From positions 1-64,000 of the forward strand of contig SVGP01000003.1 in the NCBI GenBank assembly GCA_015056255.1: DNA of 64,000 nucleotides, written 5' to 3'. This DNA is from Clostridiales bacterium. GTDB taxonomy: Bacteria; Bacillota; Clostridia; Christensenellales; Aristaeellaceae. The notes under the pieces are model-generated. The model saw only the letters and a program-made list of their open reading frames with translations. It was not told where the DNA came from and did not search any database. The position numbers were made by a program, and so were the translations under genes. Below, piece by piece: positions 7,547-17,805 of the stretch. Position 1 is the stretch's first letter; every line of letters begins with the position of its first letter.

Positions 7547-8577
7547 TTAACGCCAATATCCGCGATATCGAAGCGATTCGCTTATCGGGAAGATTCGACG
7601 AAACCGAAAAGGATTTCCCCCTCAACTGGACGGCTGCCGGGTGCGACATGAAGGTAAAGGGCAGCTTTCTGGAGGTTGAAATCACTTCCGAATACAACAT
7701 GTACAGGCCTTATCTCACCTTTGAGGTCGACGGCCTTCGCGCGCAGACCTTTGCGCCTTTAAAGGGCACACATGTTTATCCCGTGTTCTGTTCCATGAAT
7801 CCCGAAAAAGCGCACACCGTAAAAATCCTCATGGAATCGCAGCTTTTCATCGGAGACAGCCGCGTAACCATTAAAAACATCCATACCGACGGCGAAATTC
7901 TGCCGCCGGATCCCGTCAAATGCAAAATCGAGTTCATCGGCGACTCCATTACCAGCGGCGAAGGCGGCCGCGGGCCTAAGGATTTTCAGGAATGGATGCC
8001 CATGATGTTTTCAGCCTCGGACAACTACGCGCGCTTTACATCGGACAAAATGAAGGCGCAGTATCAGGTGGTTTCCTTAAGCGGCTGGGGCGTCATGTGC
8101 GCGTGGAACAACGACCCCAACAGCCGCATTCCCCGCGTTTATGAACAGATCGCCGCTGACAACAAGCCCTATGATTTCTCCTTCGACCCCGACTACGTGG
8201 TCATCGCCCTCGGAACAAACGACAATAACGCCTTAAGTCAGCCCGAATTCAAAAATCCCGAAACGGGCGAAACGTTCAAGCTCACAAAAGACCATATGGA
8301 TCAGTGGACAAACGAAGCGGTTATCTTTTTAAAAACTATTCACAACAAAAACCCTCGCGCGAAGATCATCTGGATGTCCTTTTTCAAGGAAAGCCCGATC
8401 GCCGCAGCGACGGAAAACGCATGCAGGACAGCTAAGGAACAGGGGATTCCCGCCGAATACGCCTGCACCCTCGACCTTCACCATTTAATCCGCGGCGGCA
8501 TGGGCTCAAGAAGCCATCCGGGCATCGTTTCTCAAAAGCACATTGCCAAAGAGCTTTTGAAGGTTTTGAAAAAATGA
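7543..8577 (+). CDS. SGNH/GDSL esterase, CE2-like acetyl xylan esterase
   Basis: A 344-residue protein with an N-terminal beta domain (about 1-120) and a C-terminal SGNH hydrolase domain (about 125-344), the layout of carbohydrate esterase family 2. The catalytic Ser is S135 in FIGDSIT. Block III is GTNDNN and the catalytic His H325 lies in RSHPG. CE2 enzymes remove acetyl groups from hemicellulose sugars. No signal peptide, so it acts in the cytoplasm on imported sugars, like the GH2 two genes upstream. I start at ATG 7543, overlapping the previous stop; a longer open frame back to 7288 lies inside yjbR and is not real. Confidence 0.85.
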   Translation: MINANIRDIEAIRLSGRFDETEKDFPLNWTAAGCDMKVKGSFLEVEITSEYNMYRPYLTFEVDGLRAQTFAPLKGTHVYPVFCSMNPEKAHTVKILMESQLFIGDSRVTIKNIHTDGEILPPDPVKCKIEFIGDSITSGEGGRGPKDFQEWMPMMFSASDNYARFTSDKMKAQYQVVSLSGWGVMCAWNNDPNSRIPRVYEQIAADNKPYDFSFDPDYVVIALGTNDNNALSQPEFKNPETGETFKLTKDHMDQWTNEAVIFLKTIHNKNPRAKIIWMSFFKESPIAAATENACRTAKEQGIPAEYACTLDLHHLIRGGMGSRSHPGIVSQKHIAKELLKVLKK

Positions 8578-8591
8578 TTGGAAAGTAAAAC

Positions 8592-8676
8592 AAGCGCGGG
8601 CGATTCATGAATCGCCCCTACGATATGGTTATCGAACCATTTCTGTGTAGGGGAGACATGAATCGCCCGCATTATT
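8592..8676. repeat. Palindromic intergenic repeat, family A
   Basis: Left half GCGCGGGCGATTCATGAATCGCCCCTAC, a spacer with GGTTATCGAACC, then GTAGGGGAGACATGAATCGCCCGC. The halves are inverted copies and each half is itself palindromic. Same family as 12846, 17806 and 46147. Confidence 0.85.
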
Positions 8677-8713
8677 GTGATGAAAAACCCTTTTTGGGGA
8701 TTCCGCATTTTCC

Positions 8714-8868
8714 GCCTCCCTTGTGTAAAGGGAGGTGGCTGCGCAAAGCGCAGACGGAGGGATTGATAAACGCTTGAATTTATTACCTACGTTTGTTTCA
8801 TACAGATCGTCAGCTGCAATCCCTCAGTCACGGCTGCGCCGCGACAGCTCCCTTTACACAAGGGAGCC
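8714..8868. repeat. MITE-like element with about 55-bp terminal inverted repeats
   Basis: The left end GCCTCCCTTGTGTAAAGGGAGG..GCAGACGGAGGGATTG is mirrored by the right end, whose complement reads GGCTCCCTTGTGTAAAGGGAGC..GACTGAGGGATTG. Each end contains its own small hairpins. From memory, elements with this AAGGGAG..GAGGGATTG pattern are widespread in gut Clostridia. No coding capacity. It is nested between two family A copies. Confidence 0.85.
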
Positions 8869-8904
8869 TTTTGGCTGCATCCGTCATCCATCTTTGCTTT
8901 CAGA

Positions 8905-8937
8905 CGGTAGGGGCGATCATCGATCGCCCGCGTTTTT

Positions 8938-8938
<1 letters not shown>
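8905..8938. repeat. Family A half-element
   Basis: GTAGGGGCGATCATCGATCGCCCGCG followed by seven T. As a stem followed by T it could also end plus-strand transcription from the esterase operon. The 8578-8937 gap holds only this and the two preceding repeats. Confidence 0.7.
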
Positions 8939-10701
<1,763 letters not shown>

Positions 10702-10749
10702 TTATTTTTACCTCCAATCCAATGGGCGTCGTTGCTTTGTGACAGGCAC

Positions 10750-10778
10750 ATGATAGCATATTCCACCGAAAGTTGCAA
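10750..10778 (-). promoter_or_regulatory. Sigma-A promoter for the poly-Asp XRE gene
   Basis: TTGCAA (10778-10773), 17 bp, TATCAT (10755-10750) with TGC before the -10, on the minus strand. Confidence 0.7.
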
Positions 10779-10840
10779 TCAACTACAGGTAGAATTGCAC
10801 TTCAAACACCTCTACTTTTCTTCGACATCCATGTAAAATA

Positions 10841-10867
10841 TTAGCACTCTCCGTTTGCGAGTGCTAA
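10841..10867 (+). promoter_or_regulatory. CIRCE element (HrcA operator)
   Basis: TTAGCACTC, nine bases, GAGTGCTAA: a perfect match to the CIRCE inverted repeat bound by the heat-shock repressor HrcA. It lies just upstream of the htpG promoter -35. In Bacillus, CIRCE controls groESL and dnaK but not htpG, so HrcA control of htpG is a feature of this lineage. Confidence 0.97.
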
Positions 10868-10873
10868 AATCAG

Positions 10874-10902
10874 TTGACATTGCTTTCCAAAAGGGCTAAA
10901 AT
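10874..10902 (+). promoter_or_regulatory. Sigma-A promoter for htpG
   Basis: TTGACA (10874-10879), exactly 17 bp, TAAAAT (10897-10902). The -35 begins six bases after the CIRCE element, so bound HrcA would block RNA polymerase. Confidence 0.9.
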
Positions 10903-10935
10903 ACGTCTATATCCATTATCGGGAGGATTTTTATC

Positions 10936-12792
10936 ATGGCTCAAAAAGGCAATATTTCCATTCATGCACAAAACATTATGCCGGTCATCAAAAAATGGCT
11001 GTATTCCGACAAAGATATCTTTTTAAGAGAACTGATTTCAAACGGCTGTGACGCAATCTCCAAGCACAAGGTACTTTCCGTTAAAGGCGAGCAGGAGAAA
11101 AGGGACGCCTACCGCGTGGACGTCGTTGTAAACGAAGAAAACGGTACTCTCACCATCACCGACAACGGCATCGGCATGACCGAAGAAGAAATCGAAAAAT
11201 ACATCTGCCAGGTCGCGTTTTCCGGCGCGGAGGAATTTTTAAAGCAGTACAAGCCTGAGGACGGCGAAAAAAGCGGCATCATCGGCCACTTCGGTCTGGG
11301 CTTTTACAGCGCCTTCATGGTTTCCAAGAAGGTTGAAATCGATACCCTTTCCTGCATTCCCGGCGCAAAGGCTGTTCATTGGACGAGCGAAGACGGCATG
11401 GAGTACGAAATCGAGCCGTCCGAGCGCACGGAAGTGGGAACGAGCGTTATTCTTCATCTGAACGACGACGACAGGGAATTTTTAAATCTCTGGACGCTTC
11501 GCGAAACCCTTCAGAAATACTGCGCGTTCATGCCCACAGAAATCTACGCCTCCGAAATCAAAAAGCCTGAGCTCGACGCAGACGGCAAGGAAAAAGAACC
11601 CGCCGCGCCCATTCTCATCAACGATACCTTCCCCCTCTGGATGAAAAAGCCCAACGAGTGCACCGAAGAAGAGTACAAGGAATTCTACAAAACCGTGTTC
11701 CACGATTTTGACGAGCCGCTTTTCTGGATTCACCTAAACGCCGAATTCCCCTTTAATTTAAAGGGCATTCTGTATTTCCCGAAACTCAAAAACGAGTTTA
11801 CCTCCGGCGAAGGCGTGATCAAGCTTTTCAACAATCAGGTTTTCGTCGCCGACAACATTAAGGAAGTCATCCCGGAATTCCTGATGCTTTTAAAAGGCGT
11901 GATCGATTGCCCGGATCTGCCGCTCAACGTGTCCCGCTCCTTCCTTCAGAACGACGGTCAGGTCAAAAAGATCTCCGATTACATCACGCGCAAGGTCGCG
12001 GATCGCCTGGTCAGCGAGTTCAACACCAAAAAGGCCGATTATCAGAACTACTGGAAGGACATTCACCCCTTCGTCAAATACGGCTGCATCCGCGATGAAA
12101 AGTTCTTTGACCGCGTAAAGAGCGCCATCATTTACAAAACAACCTCCGGCGAATACCTTACGCACAAAGAATACAAGGATAAAAACTGTGATGGCGACGA
12201 AACGATCATGTACTACACCAGCGATGAAAAACGTCAGGCGCAGATGATCGAAATGTTCACCTCTCAGGATAAGGACGTTGTCGTCATGGACACCCTGATC
12301 GACAACAACTTTATGTCCTTCCTCGAGTACGCCGCAAAGGACGACCGCATCCAGTTCCGCCGCGTGGACGCAGGCCTCGACGGCCTTACCGAAAACGCCG
12401 AAACCGACAAAAATCAGGAAGAAAAGCTTCAGAATACCTTCAGAACCGTCATGGACGACAAGGATCTGGACGTAAAGCTCGTTTCCTTAAAATCCGAAGA
12501 AATGCCCGCGATGATCACGGTCGAGGAGCAGTCGAGGCGCTTTAGTGAAATGAGCCGTCAGTGGGGCGGCGGCATGCAGATGCCCGAAAAGCGCACCCTG
12601 ACCTTAAACAAAAAGCATCCGCTGGTCACCTATCTTTTGAATGTCGATAATGAAGACGAAAAAACCACCCTCGTCTGCGAGCAGCTGATGGACCTTGCCG
12701 AAATGGCCCGCCAGCCGCTGGTTGCCGAAAGAATGGTTTCCTTCTTAAAGCGCAGCACAAAGATTTTGTCCCTTGCAGTGGAAGAGAAATAA
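10936..12792 (+). CDS. htpG: Molecular chaperone HtpG (Hsp90)
   Basis: A 618-residue bacterial Hsp90, an ATP-driven dimeric chaperone of the cytosol. The N-terminal GHKL ATPase has LISNGCDAISK (Glu/Asn box), TDNGIGMT and GHFGLGFYSAFMV. The middle domain carries the family's PLNVSR and LQNDGQVKKISDYI stretch. The C-terminal dimerisation region ends at LAVEEK. The usual LISNASDA reads LISNGCDA here, a mild change. Single-gene transcript from the CIRCE-controlled promoter; GGGAGG lies ten bases before ATG 10936. Confidence 0.97.
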   Translation: MAQKGNISIHAQNIMPVIKKWLYSDKDIFLRELISNGCDAISKHKVLSVKGEQEKRDAYRVDVVVNEENGTLTITDNGIGMTEEEIEKYICQVAFSGAEEFLKQYKPEDGEKSGIIGHFGLGFYSAFMVSKKVEIDTLSCIPGAKAVHWTSEDGMEYEIEPSERTEVGTSVILHLNDDDREFLNLWTLRETLQKYCAFMPTEIYASEIKKPELDADGKEKEPAAPILINDTFPLWMKKPNECTEEEYKEFYKTVFHDFDEPLFWIHLNAEFPFNLKGILYFPKLKNEFTSGEGVIKLFNNQVFVADNIKEVIPEFLMLLKGVIDCPDLPLNVSRSFLQNDGQVKKISDYITRKVADRLVSEFNTKKADYQNYWKDIHPFVKYGCIRDEKFFDRVKSAIIYKTTSGEYLTHKEYKDKNCDGDETIMYYTSDEKRQAQMIEMFTSQDKDVVVMDTLIDNNFMSFLEYAAKDDRIQFRRVDAGLDGLTENAETDKNQEEKLQNTFRTVMDDKDLDVKLVSLKSEEMPAMITVEEQSRRFSEMSRQWGGGMQMPEKRTLTLNKKHPLVTYLLNVDNEDEKTTLVCEQLMDLAEMARQPLVAERMVSFLKRSTKILSLAVEEK

Positions 12793-12845
12793 AACAGGTT
12801 TAGAATAAAAAGGGATTACTGTAAAAACGAAAATACCATTAAGTT

Positions 12846-12929
12846 AGCGCGGGCGATCAATGATCGCCCCTACAGTATGGTTCTGGTACCATCGCGAATT
12901 GTAGGGGCGGTCATTGACCGCCCGCGCTT
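12846..12929. repeat. Palindromic intergenic repeat, family A
   Basis: Complete copy: AGCGCGGGCGATCAATGATCGCCCCTAC, a spacer with GGTTCTGGTACC, then GTAGGGGCGGTCATTGACCGCCCGCGCT. Both halves pair with each other over about 27 bp. TTTT follows, so it may end htpG transcription. The remaining gap up to 13077 holds no ORF. Confidence 0.88.
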
Positions 12930-13077
12930 TTGATCCTGTCATGGTTTCTTGACTTGGTGACATTGCCGAAAACAGCAGTCCCTTTTTTACGTGATTCAAT
13001 TGCAGAGAGTGAATATGCTTTTATATATTCATTCATGAATCTCGTAGGGAATAGCTTATGTGCCATTACGGGCCATC

Positions 13078-13114
13078 TTAAGCTTTCTTAAGAAAATCCC
13101 CGGGTAAGATTAAG
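13078..13114 (+). promoter_or_regulatory. Phased TTAAG direct repeats before the VTC operon
   Basis: TTAAG occurs at 13078, 13088 and 13110, that is 10 and 22 bp apart, on one face of the helix. Direct repeats of about 11-bp period just upstream of a promoter are the pattern of OmpR/PhoP-type boxes. No regulator is proven. Confidence 0.35.
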
Positions 13115-13147
13115 AAGTTAGATTCAATAAACTTCATGTTTTTCCTG

Positions 13148-13153
13148 TATAAT
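13148..13153 (+). promoter_or_regulatory. -10 box of the VTC operon promoter
   Basis: TATAAT at 13148-13153, 31 bp before the start codon; no good -35 at 16-18 bp (CAATAA), which fits an activated promoter. The longer open frame starting at 13136 is excluded by this box. Confidence 0.6.
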
Positions 13154-13183
13154 GGCATTACTGCGAAGGGAAGGAGGAGACGC

Positions 13184-13855
13184 ATGAAATTTCGGCACGA
13201 AATGAAGATAGAAATTTTGGCGTCGGATTATTACGAGCTACGTATGCGATTAAGCGCCGTCATGAAAAAAGATGCGCACGGTGAAAGCGGCAGATATGAA
13301 ATCAGGAGCCTGTACTTTGACACGCCAGGCGACCGGGCGCTGATGGAAAAAATCGACGGCGTGGACAGGCGGGAAAAATACAGAATCCGCATGTACAACG
13401 GAAATACCGATTTTCTGAGGCTTGAAGTCAAAAGGAAGATTGCAAATCTCACCAATAAGGAAAGTTGCGTAATCGAAAAGGAAAGAGTTGATCAGATTCT
13501 GTCGGGCGATACCGCCTGGATGCCCTTGAGCGAAAAAACACCGATCCGAAGCCTCTATGACAAGATGAAATACGAGGGATTTTATCCCAAAACCATTGTT
13601 TCCTACACGCGCGAAGCATTCATCTATGAGGCGGGCAATGTGCGCGTGACGTTCGACTATGACATAAGGACAGGCTCTGTATGCGCTGATTTTTTAAAGC
13701 GCGATCCCTTGACCGTGCCCGTATGGGACGGGCGGATACTAATGGAAGTCAAGTGGGACGAGTTTTTGCCGGATATCATCCGGGACGCCATCCGCATAGA
13801 CGGGCGCGGCGCAGGAGCGTTTTCAAAATACGCGCAGGCGAGAATTTATGGGTAA
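13184..13855 (+). CDS. VTC-domain polyphosphate polymerase
   Basis: A 223-residue cytoplasmic CYTH/VTC tunnel-fold protein. Conserved charged residues line the tunnel: KFRHEMKIE at the start, YEIRSLYFDTP, REKYRIRMYN, FLRLEVKRK, SYTREAF, VRVTFDYDI and a final LMEVKWD. VTC domains make inorganic polyphosphate from ATP and release ADP. Start ATG 13184 has AAGGAGGA six bases upstream. The DUF4956 gene follows after 18 bp and CotH next, a three-gene set that recurs in Clostridia as far as I know. Confidence 0.88.
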   Translation: MKFRHEMKIEILASDYYELRMRLSAVMKKDAHGESGRYEIRSLYFDTPGDRALMEKIDGVDRREKYRIRMYNGNTDFLRLEVKRKIANLTNKESCVIEKERVDQILSGDTAWMPLSEKTPIRSLYDKMKYEGFYPKTIVSYTREAFIYEAGNVRVTFDYDIRTGSVCADFLKRDPLTVPVWDGRILMEVKWDEFLPDIIRDAIRIDGRGAGAFSKYAQARIYG

Positions 13856-13873
13856 TTCAAGGAGGAGGCAAGC

Positions 13874-14545
13874 ATGACATTTTCTGACATTTTTAAATCC
13901 GGTTTTCTTGAGAACATTTCCGCCGTTTCGATTCCCGAAATGGCCCTCGCGTTACTTCTGGCGCTGGGCGTTGGGCTTTTTATTTTCCTTGTGTACAAAA
14001 AGACGTATTCGGGCGTCATGTATTCGACCAGCTTTGGCGTAACCTTAATTGCGCTTACCATGATTTCCACCCTCGTCATTCTGGCGGTGACCAGCAATGT
14101 GGTTCTGTCGCTGGGCATGGTGGGCGCGCTTTCAATTGTACGTTTCCGAACTGCGATCAAGGAGCCGCTGGACATCGCGTTTTTGTTCTGGGCGATTGCG
14201 GCGGGCATTGTGCTTGCGGCGGGCATGATTCCGCTGACGGTGATCGGCAGCTGCTTAATCGGCCTTGTGCTTCTGATTTTTGTAAACCGCAAAAGCCATG
14301 TAACTCCTTATATGATGGTCATCAGAACAACCGACCACGCGGGCGAAGTGCGCGCAGTGGAGGCCGTCCGTAAAAACGTGAAGCGCATGGTTCTAAAGGG
14401 AAAAAGCGTTTCCAAGGGTGAAGTGGAAATGAATTTTGAAGTGCGCTTAAATGGCGAAAACACGGATTTTGTGAACGAAATCAACGAGCTTGAGGGCGTA
14501 AAAAGCTGCGTTCTTGTGACCTATAACGGCGAATATATGGGCTGA
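13874..14545 (+). CDS. DUF4956 integral membrane protein
   Basis: A 223-residue protein with four membrane segments in residues 20-145 and a soluble C-terminal domain (about 150-220) that looks like a small alpha/beta fold. The stretch LGMVGALSIVRFRTAIKEPLD after the second or third helix is the DUF4956 signature. Function is unknown. Because it always travels with VTC polymerases it is a good candidate for a polyphosphate channel or partner of the polymerase; that is inference. AAGGAGGAGG lies before ATG 13874. Confidence 0.88.
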   Translation: MTFSDIFKSGFLENISAVSIPEMALALLLALGVGLFIFLVYKKTYSGVMYSTSFGVTLIALTMISTLVILAVTSNVVLSLGMVGALSIVRFRTAIKEPLDIAFLFWAIAAGIVLAAGMIPLTVIGSCLIGLVLLIFVNRKSHVTPYMMVIRTTDHAGEVRAVEAVRKNVKRMVLKGKSVSKGEVEMNFEVRLNGENTDFVNEINELEGVKSCVLVTYNGEYMG

Positions 14546-14558
14546 GGAGCGTAAAAAC

Positions 14559-16544
14559 ATGGCTTCTTCTAAACGGATGAACCTGATTTGCATAATTGCA
14601 ATTGTTTTATCAGTGCTCGCAAGCGTGCTGCTGCCCGGCGGCTTTGCCGAAAAGCCGGTTTCGATGGCGTACGAAAATACGCTTTTTGATCCTTCGCGCG
14701 TTCACACAATTGATATAACAATGGACAACTGGAACGAATTTATAAAAACGTGCGCAAATGAGGAATATTCAGCATGCGACGTAACGGTAGACGGAGAGAA
14801 GTTCAGAAATGTCGCCATCCGCGCCAAGGGCAACACCAGCCTTTCCAGCGTTTCCCAGATGGATTCCGACCGGTATTCCTTCAAAATCGAGTTTGACCAT
14901 TACGACAGCTCTTTTTCGTATAAGGGGCTTGATAAACTGAGCCTGAATAACGTCATTCAGGACAACACCTTCATGAAGGATTATCTGACCTATCGCATGA
15001 TGCATGATTTCGGCGTACCCGCGCCGCTTACGAGCTTTGTCTATATCACCGTAAACGGCGAGGACTGGGGTCTGTATCTTGCGGTGGAGGGCGTTGAGGA
15101 TGCCTTTCTTCTCAGAAATTACGGAAAAAACCACGGCGAACTCTATAAGCCCGACAGTATGGACATGGGCGGCGGGCGCGGAAACGGCAAGGATTTTGCC
15201 GTGAGCGATTTGGGAGATATGTTCAGCGCGGAAAACGATATGCAGCAGGGTGGATTTCCGTTTGATTTTATGAACCAGGCGCAAAACGCAGCGCAGCCGG
15301 GCGACAGTTTCGGCGGTTTTAACGGCAATCATCAGCGCGGCGGCTTTAGCGGCATGGGCTCAAACGATGTAAAGCTTGTGTATTCAGACGACGAATTCGA
15401 AAGCTATGCCAATATTTTTGAAAACGCCAAAACTGATGTGACGGATGCGGATAAAGCGCGTCTCATCGACGCGGTCAGGCACATGAACGAGGGCGACACA
15501 TCGGCAATCGACGTCGAGGACGTGATCCGCTATTTCGTCGTGCACAATTTTGTGGTGAACGACGACAGCTATACCGGCACCATGATCCATAACTATTACC
15601 TGTATGAAGAAAACGGCATTCTTTCGATGATTCCATGGGATTATAACCTTGCTTTCGGCACTTTCCAGGGCGGAAACGCAGCATCCTCCGTCAACCGCGA
15701 CATTTTTAGTCCCGTAACCGGCGGCATGGACGACCGCCCGATGATCAAGTGGATTTTTGAAAGCGAAGCTTACACCGATCAGTACAAGGCATATTTCGAG
15801 GAGTTTCTAAAGACCGTAAACCCCGCTCAGATCATCGAAGACGCGCGCGCGATCATCGCGCCGTATGTTGAAAAGGACCCCACCAAATTCTGCACTTATG
15901 AGGAATTCGAAAAGGGCGTGAACGCGCTTGAAACATTCGTGGAATTACGAAGCCAGTCTGTTTCAAATCAGCTTTCCGGCACAAATGAGACCGTAAATAC
16001 AACCGGTTTTAATGCCTCCGACATGGGAACGATGGGGATGGGCGGAAAAGGCGGCAGACAAAACCAGCAGACGCCCGATATGCCGGGTGAGAGCTTCCAG
16101 ATGCCCGAAATGCCGGATGGCAGCGTGATGATGGGCGGTATGCAATTTCCGGGAATGTCGGATGGCAGTATGCAGATGGGCGATATGCAGATCCCCGAAA
16201 TGCCCATGAATCAGATGGGCGCGATGCCGCCGGACGGATTTACGCCGTCCGGGATGTCCGGGGCTGAAATACCCAATGAGACGCCCGCGCCGGATACAGA
16301 CGCACAGACCGGTCATCAGGAAAGTCAGAAAGACACCGATTCAGCGCAATCCTCCGGTAAAAGCGCAAATGAAGCGCGGTCGAATCGAAGCAACCGCACA
16401 AATCCGACTGGCGGAACCGCATCTATAAATCCGCCCGGCACAAACGCAGCCGTAAAAACCGGCGCGTCCGGCGAAGTTCTTTTAATCGCAAGCATCTGCG
16501 TGCTGCTTGCTTCCATCGCAATTGCGTTTTTCATAAAACATTGA
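14559..16544 (+). CDS. CotH-family kinase, secreted and membrane-anchored, with Met-rich tail
   Basis: A 661-residue protein: signal segment or membrane anchor (8-28), CotH kinase-like domain (about 45-470), low-complexity tail (about 475-630) and a final membrane helix (about 638-658). Kinase features: the FRNVAIRAKGNTS loop, FKIEFD, ENGLY-type GEDWGLYLAVEGVEDAFL and the metal-binding IPWDYNLAFG. A Gly/Asn-rich insert sits at about 200-270. The tail repeats MPxMPDGSxMMGGMQFPGM-like units. CotH kinases phosphorylate spore coat proteins; here the site of action would be outside the membrane. Third gene of the VTC operon, 13 bp after DUF4956. Confidence 0.87.
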   Translation: MASSKRMNLICIIAIVLSVLASVLLPGGFAEKPVSMAYENTLFDPSRVHTIDITMDNWNEFIKTCANEEYSACDVTVDGEKFRNVAIRAKGNTSLSSVSQMDSDRYSFKIEFDHYDSSFSYKGLDKLSLNNVIQDNTFMKDYLTYRMMHDFGVPAPLTSFVYITVNGEDWGLYLAVEGVEDAFLLRNYGKNHGELYKPDSMDMGGGRGNGKDFAVSDLGDMFSAENDMQQGGFPFDFMNQAQNAAQPGDSFGGFNGNHQRGGFSGMGSNDVKLVYSDDEFESYANIFENAKTDVTDADKARLIDAVRHMNEGDTSAIDVEDVIRYFVVHNFVVNDDSYTGTMIHNYYLYEENGILSMIPWDYNLAFGTFQGGNAASSVNRDIFSPVTGGMDDRPMIKWIFESEAYTDQYKAYFEEFLKTVNPAQIIEDARAIIAPYVEKDPTKFCTYEEFEKGVNALETFVELRSQSVSNQLSGTNETVNTTGFNASDMGTMGMGGKGGRQNQQTPDMPGESFQMPEMPDGSVMMGGMQFPGMSDGSMQMGDMQIPEMPMNQMGAMPPDGFTPSGMSGAEIPNETPAPDTDAQTGHQESQKDTDSAQSSGKSANEARSNRSNRTNPTGGTASINPPGTNAAVKTGASGEVLLIASICVLLASIAIAFFIKH

Positions 16545-16554
16545 AGCATTAAAA

Positions 16555-16600
16555 AAACAGGCGGGCCGTTCCGATTCAGGAACAGCCCGCCTGTTTATTT
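16555..16600 (+). terminator. Intrinsic terminator of the VTC-DUF4956-cotH operon
   Basis: AAACAGGCGGGC (16555-16566) pairs with GCCCGCCTGTTT (16585-16596), with an inner GTTCC/GGAAC stem, followed by ATTT. Eleven bases after the cotH stop. Confidence 0.88.
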
Positions 16601-16642
16601 GAACATGTATTCATTCAATTGCAATTAGGTCTCTTTTTCAGA

Positions 16643-16747
16643 CATCAATCACGTCCGCGCCGGTACAACTGCGAGTTGATTTACATCATCCACGCCGGCA
16701 TTGAAAATCACGCCGATATCGATTATGATAAATCCGCAAGCGCTTGA
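16643..16747 (+). pseudogene. Possible coding remnant of unknown family
   Basis: A 34-codon open stretch ends in TGA at 16745-16747 and reads ..YNCELIYIIHAGIENHAD.., with protein-like composition. It has no start codon or ribosome site. It could be the tail of a deleted gene just before the XRE gene. I cannot name a family. Confidence 0.3.
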
Positions 16748-16770
16748 TGCTCAAATAAAGGAGTGACTGT

Positions 16771-17802
16771 ATGAATATCGGCAATCAGATTAAAGCTTTG
16801 CGTATCCGCAAGGGCGTGACGCAGGAAACTGTTGCACATTATTTCAATATTTCCGCACAGGCAGTCAGCAAATGGGAGTGCGGGCAGTCTGTTCCGGACA
16901 TCGGAATGCTTCCCGGACTTTCCGCCTATTTTGGCGTAACCATCGACGAGCTGTTTGCGCTGTCCGATGAAACCCGGGTTGAGCGCATCCAGAATATGAT
17001 CTGGGACGTTCGCTTTATAAATCCCGCGGATGCAGAAAATGAGCGGCAGTTCCTGTTGGAAAAGGCTCGCAGAGAACCTATGAACAGCGAGCCTTATTGT
17101 CTGCTGGCACAGTTGGAGATGCATCTGGCAAAGGAGCATACCATTCGTGCGCAGGAATATGCGATGGAAATTTTCAAAAAGGAAAATGGAACTGCGCCGG
17201 GCTTATACCATATGGGCAGAGCCATGGGCGGCATTCATGTGGATCCGCGGCACAATACCCACAACGCACTGGTCTCCTTCTACAAGGACTGTTTAAAAAG
17301 GTATCCCGATAAGCGTATGACCTACGGTCATTTGATTTCTCAATTGATTGACGATCATCGGCTTAAAGAAGCTCAAAAGTACTTGGGCGAGATGGAAAAA
17401 GCCTTCCCCGACGACCACTTTATGACGGTGCATAAAATCAAGGCAGCCATTGCCAAAGGAGATCTGACCGCAGCGCATGATCTGATGAAGGCGTTGGACA
17501 AAAAGCATCCTGATGACTGGAGCATCCAACACTGGATCGGCGATTTGATGACCTTAGCCGGAGAATATGACATCGCCAAGGCGCATTACAGAAGATCGAT
17601 TGCGCTTCTCCCTGCGCCCCGATATGTAGATCCGATCGATTCCCTTGCTCAATGCTGCGAAATGGACGGCGACATCGAAGGAGCCATTGCCGCCCGAATG
17701 CTTGAGCTGGAGGTTTCCGATAAGGACTGGGATTGCACCACAGGAGAGAGCATTGATTTTATTCACAGAGAAATTGCGCGGCTGAAGGCGTTGATTCATT
17801 AA
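16771..17802 (+). CDS. XRE-family regulator with TPR-like C-terminus
   Basis: A 343-residue protein. Residues 6-61 are a Cro/CI-type helix-turn-helix (GVTQETVAHYFNISAQAVSKWECGQSVPD). The remaining 270 residues are helical and look like TPR or TPR-like repeats (LLAQLEMHLA, LISQLIDDHRLKEAQKYL, ALDKKHPDDWSIQHWIGDLMTLAGEYDIAKAHY). Such proteins usually regulate transcription in response to a peptide or partner protein; no ligand is visible. Start ATG 16771 has AAAGGAG 8-9 bases upstream. It is flanked by a terminator and a repeat, so it is probably transcribed alone. Confidence 0.85.
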   Translation: MNIGNQIKALRIRKGVTQETVAHYFNISAQAVSKWECGQSVPDIGMLPGLSAYFGVTIDELFALSDETRVERIQNMIWDVRFINPADAENERQFLLEKARREPMNSEPYCLLAQLEMHLAKEHTIRAQEYAMEIFKKENGTAPGLYHMGRAMGGIHVDPRHNTHNALVSFYKDCLKRYPDKRMTYGHLISQLIDDHRLKEAQKYLGEMEKAFPDDHFMTVHKIKAAIAKGDLTAAHDLMKALDKKHPDDWSIQHWIGDLMTLAGEYDIAKAHYRRSIALLPAPRYVDPIDSLAQCCEMDGDIEGAIAARMLELEVSDKDWDCTTGESIDFIHREIARLKALIH

Positions 17803-17805
17803 GTT

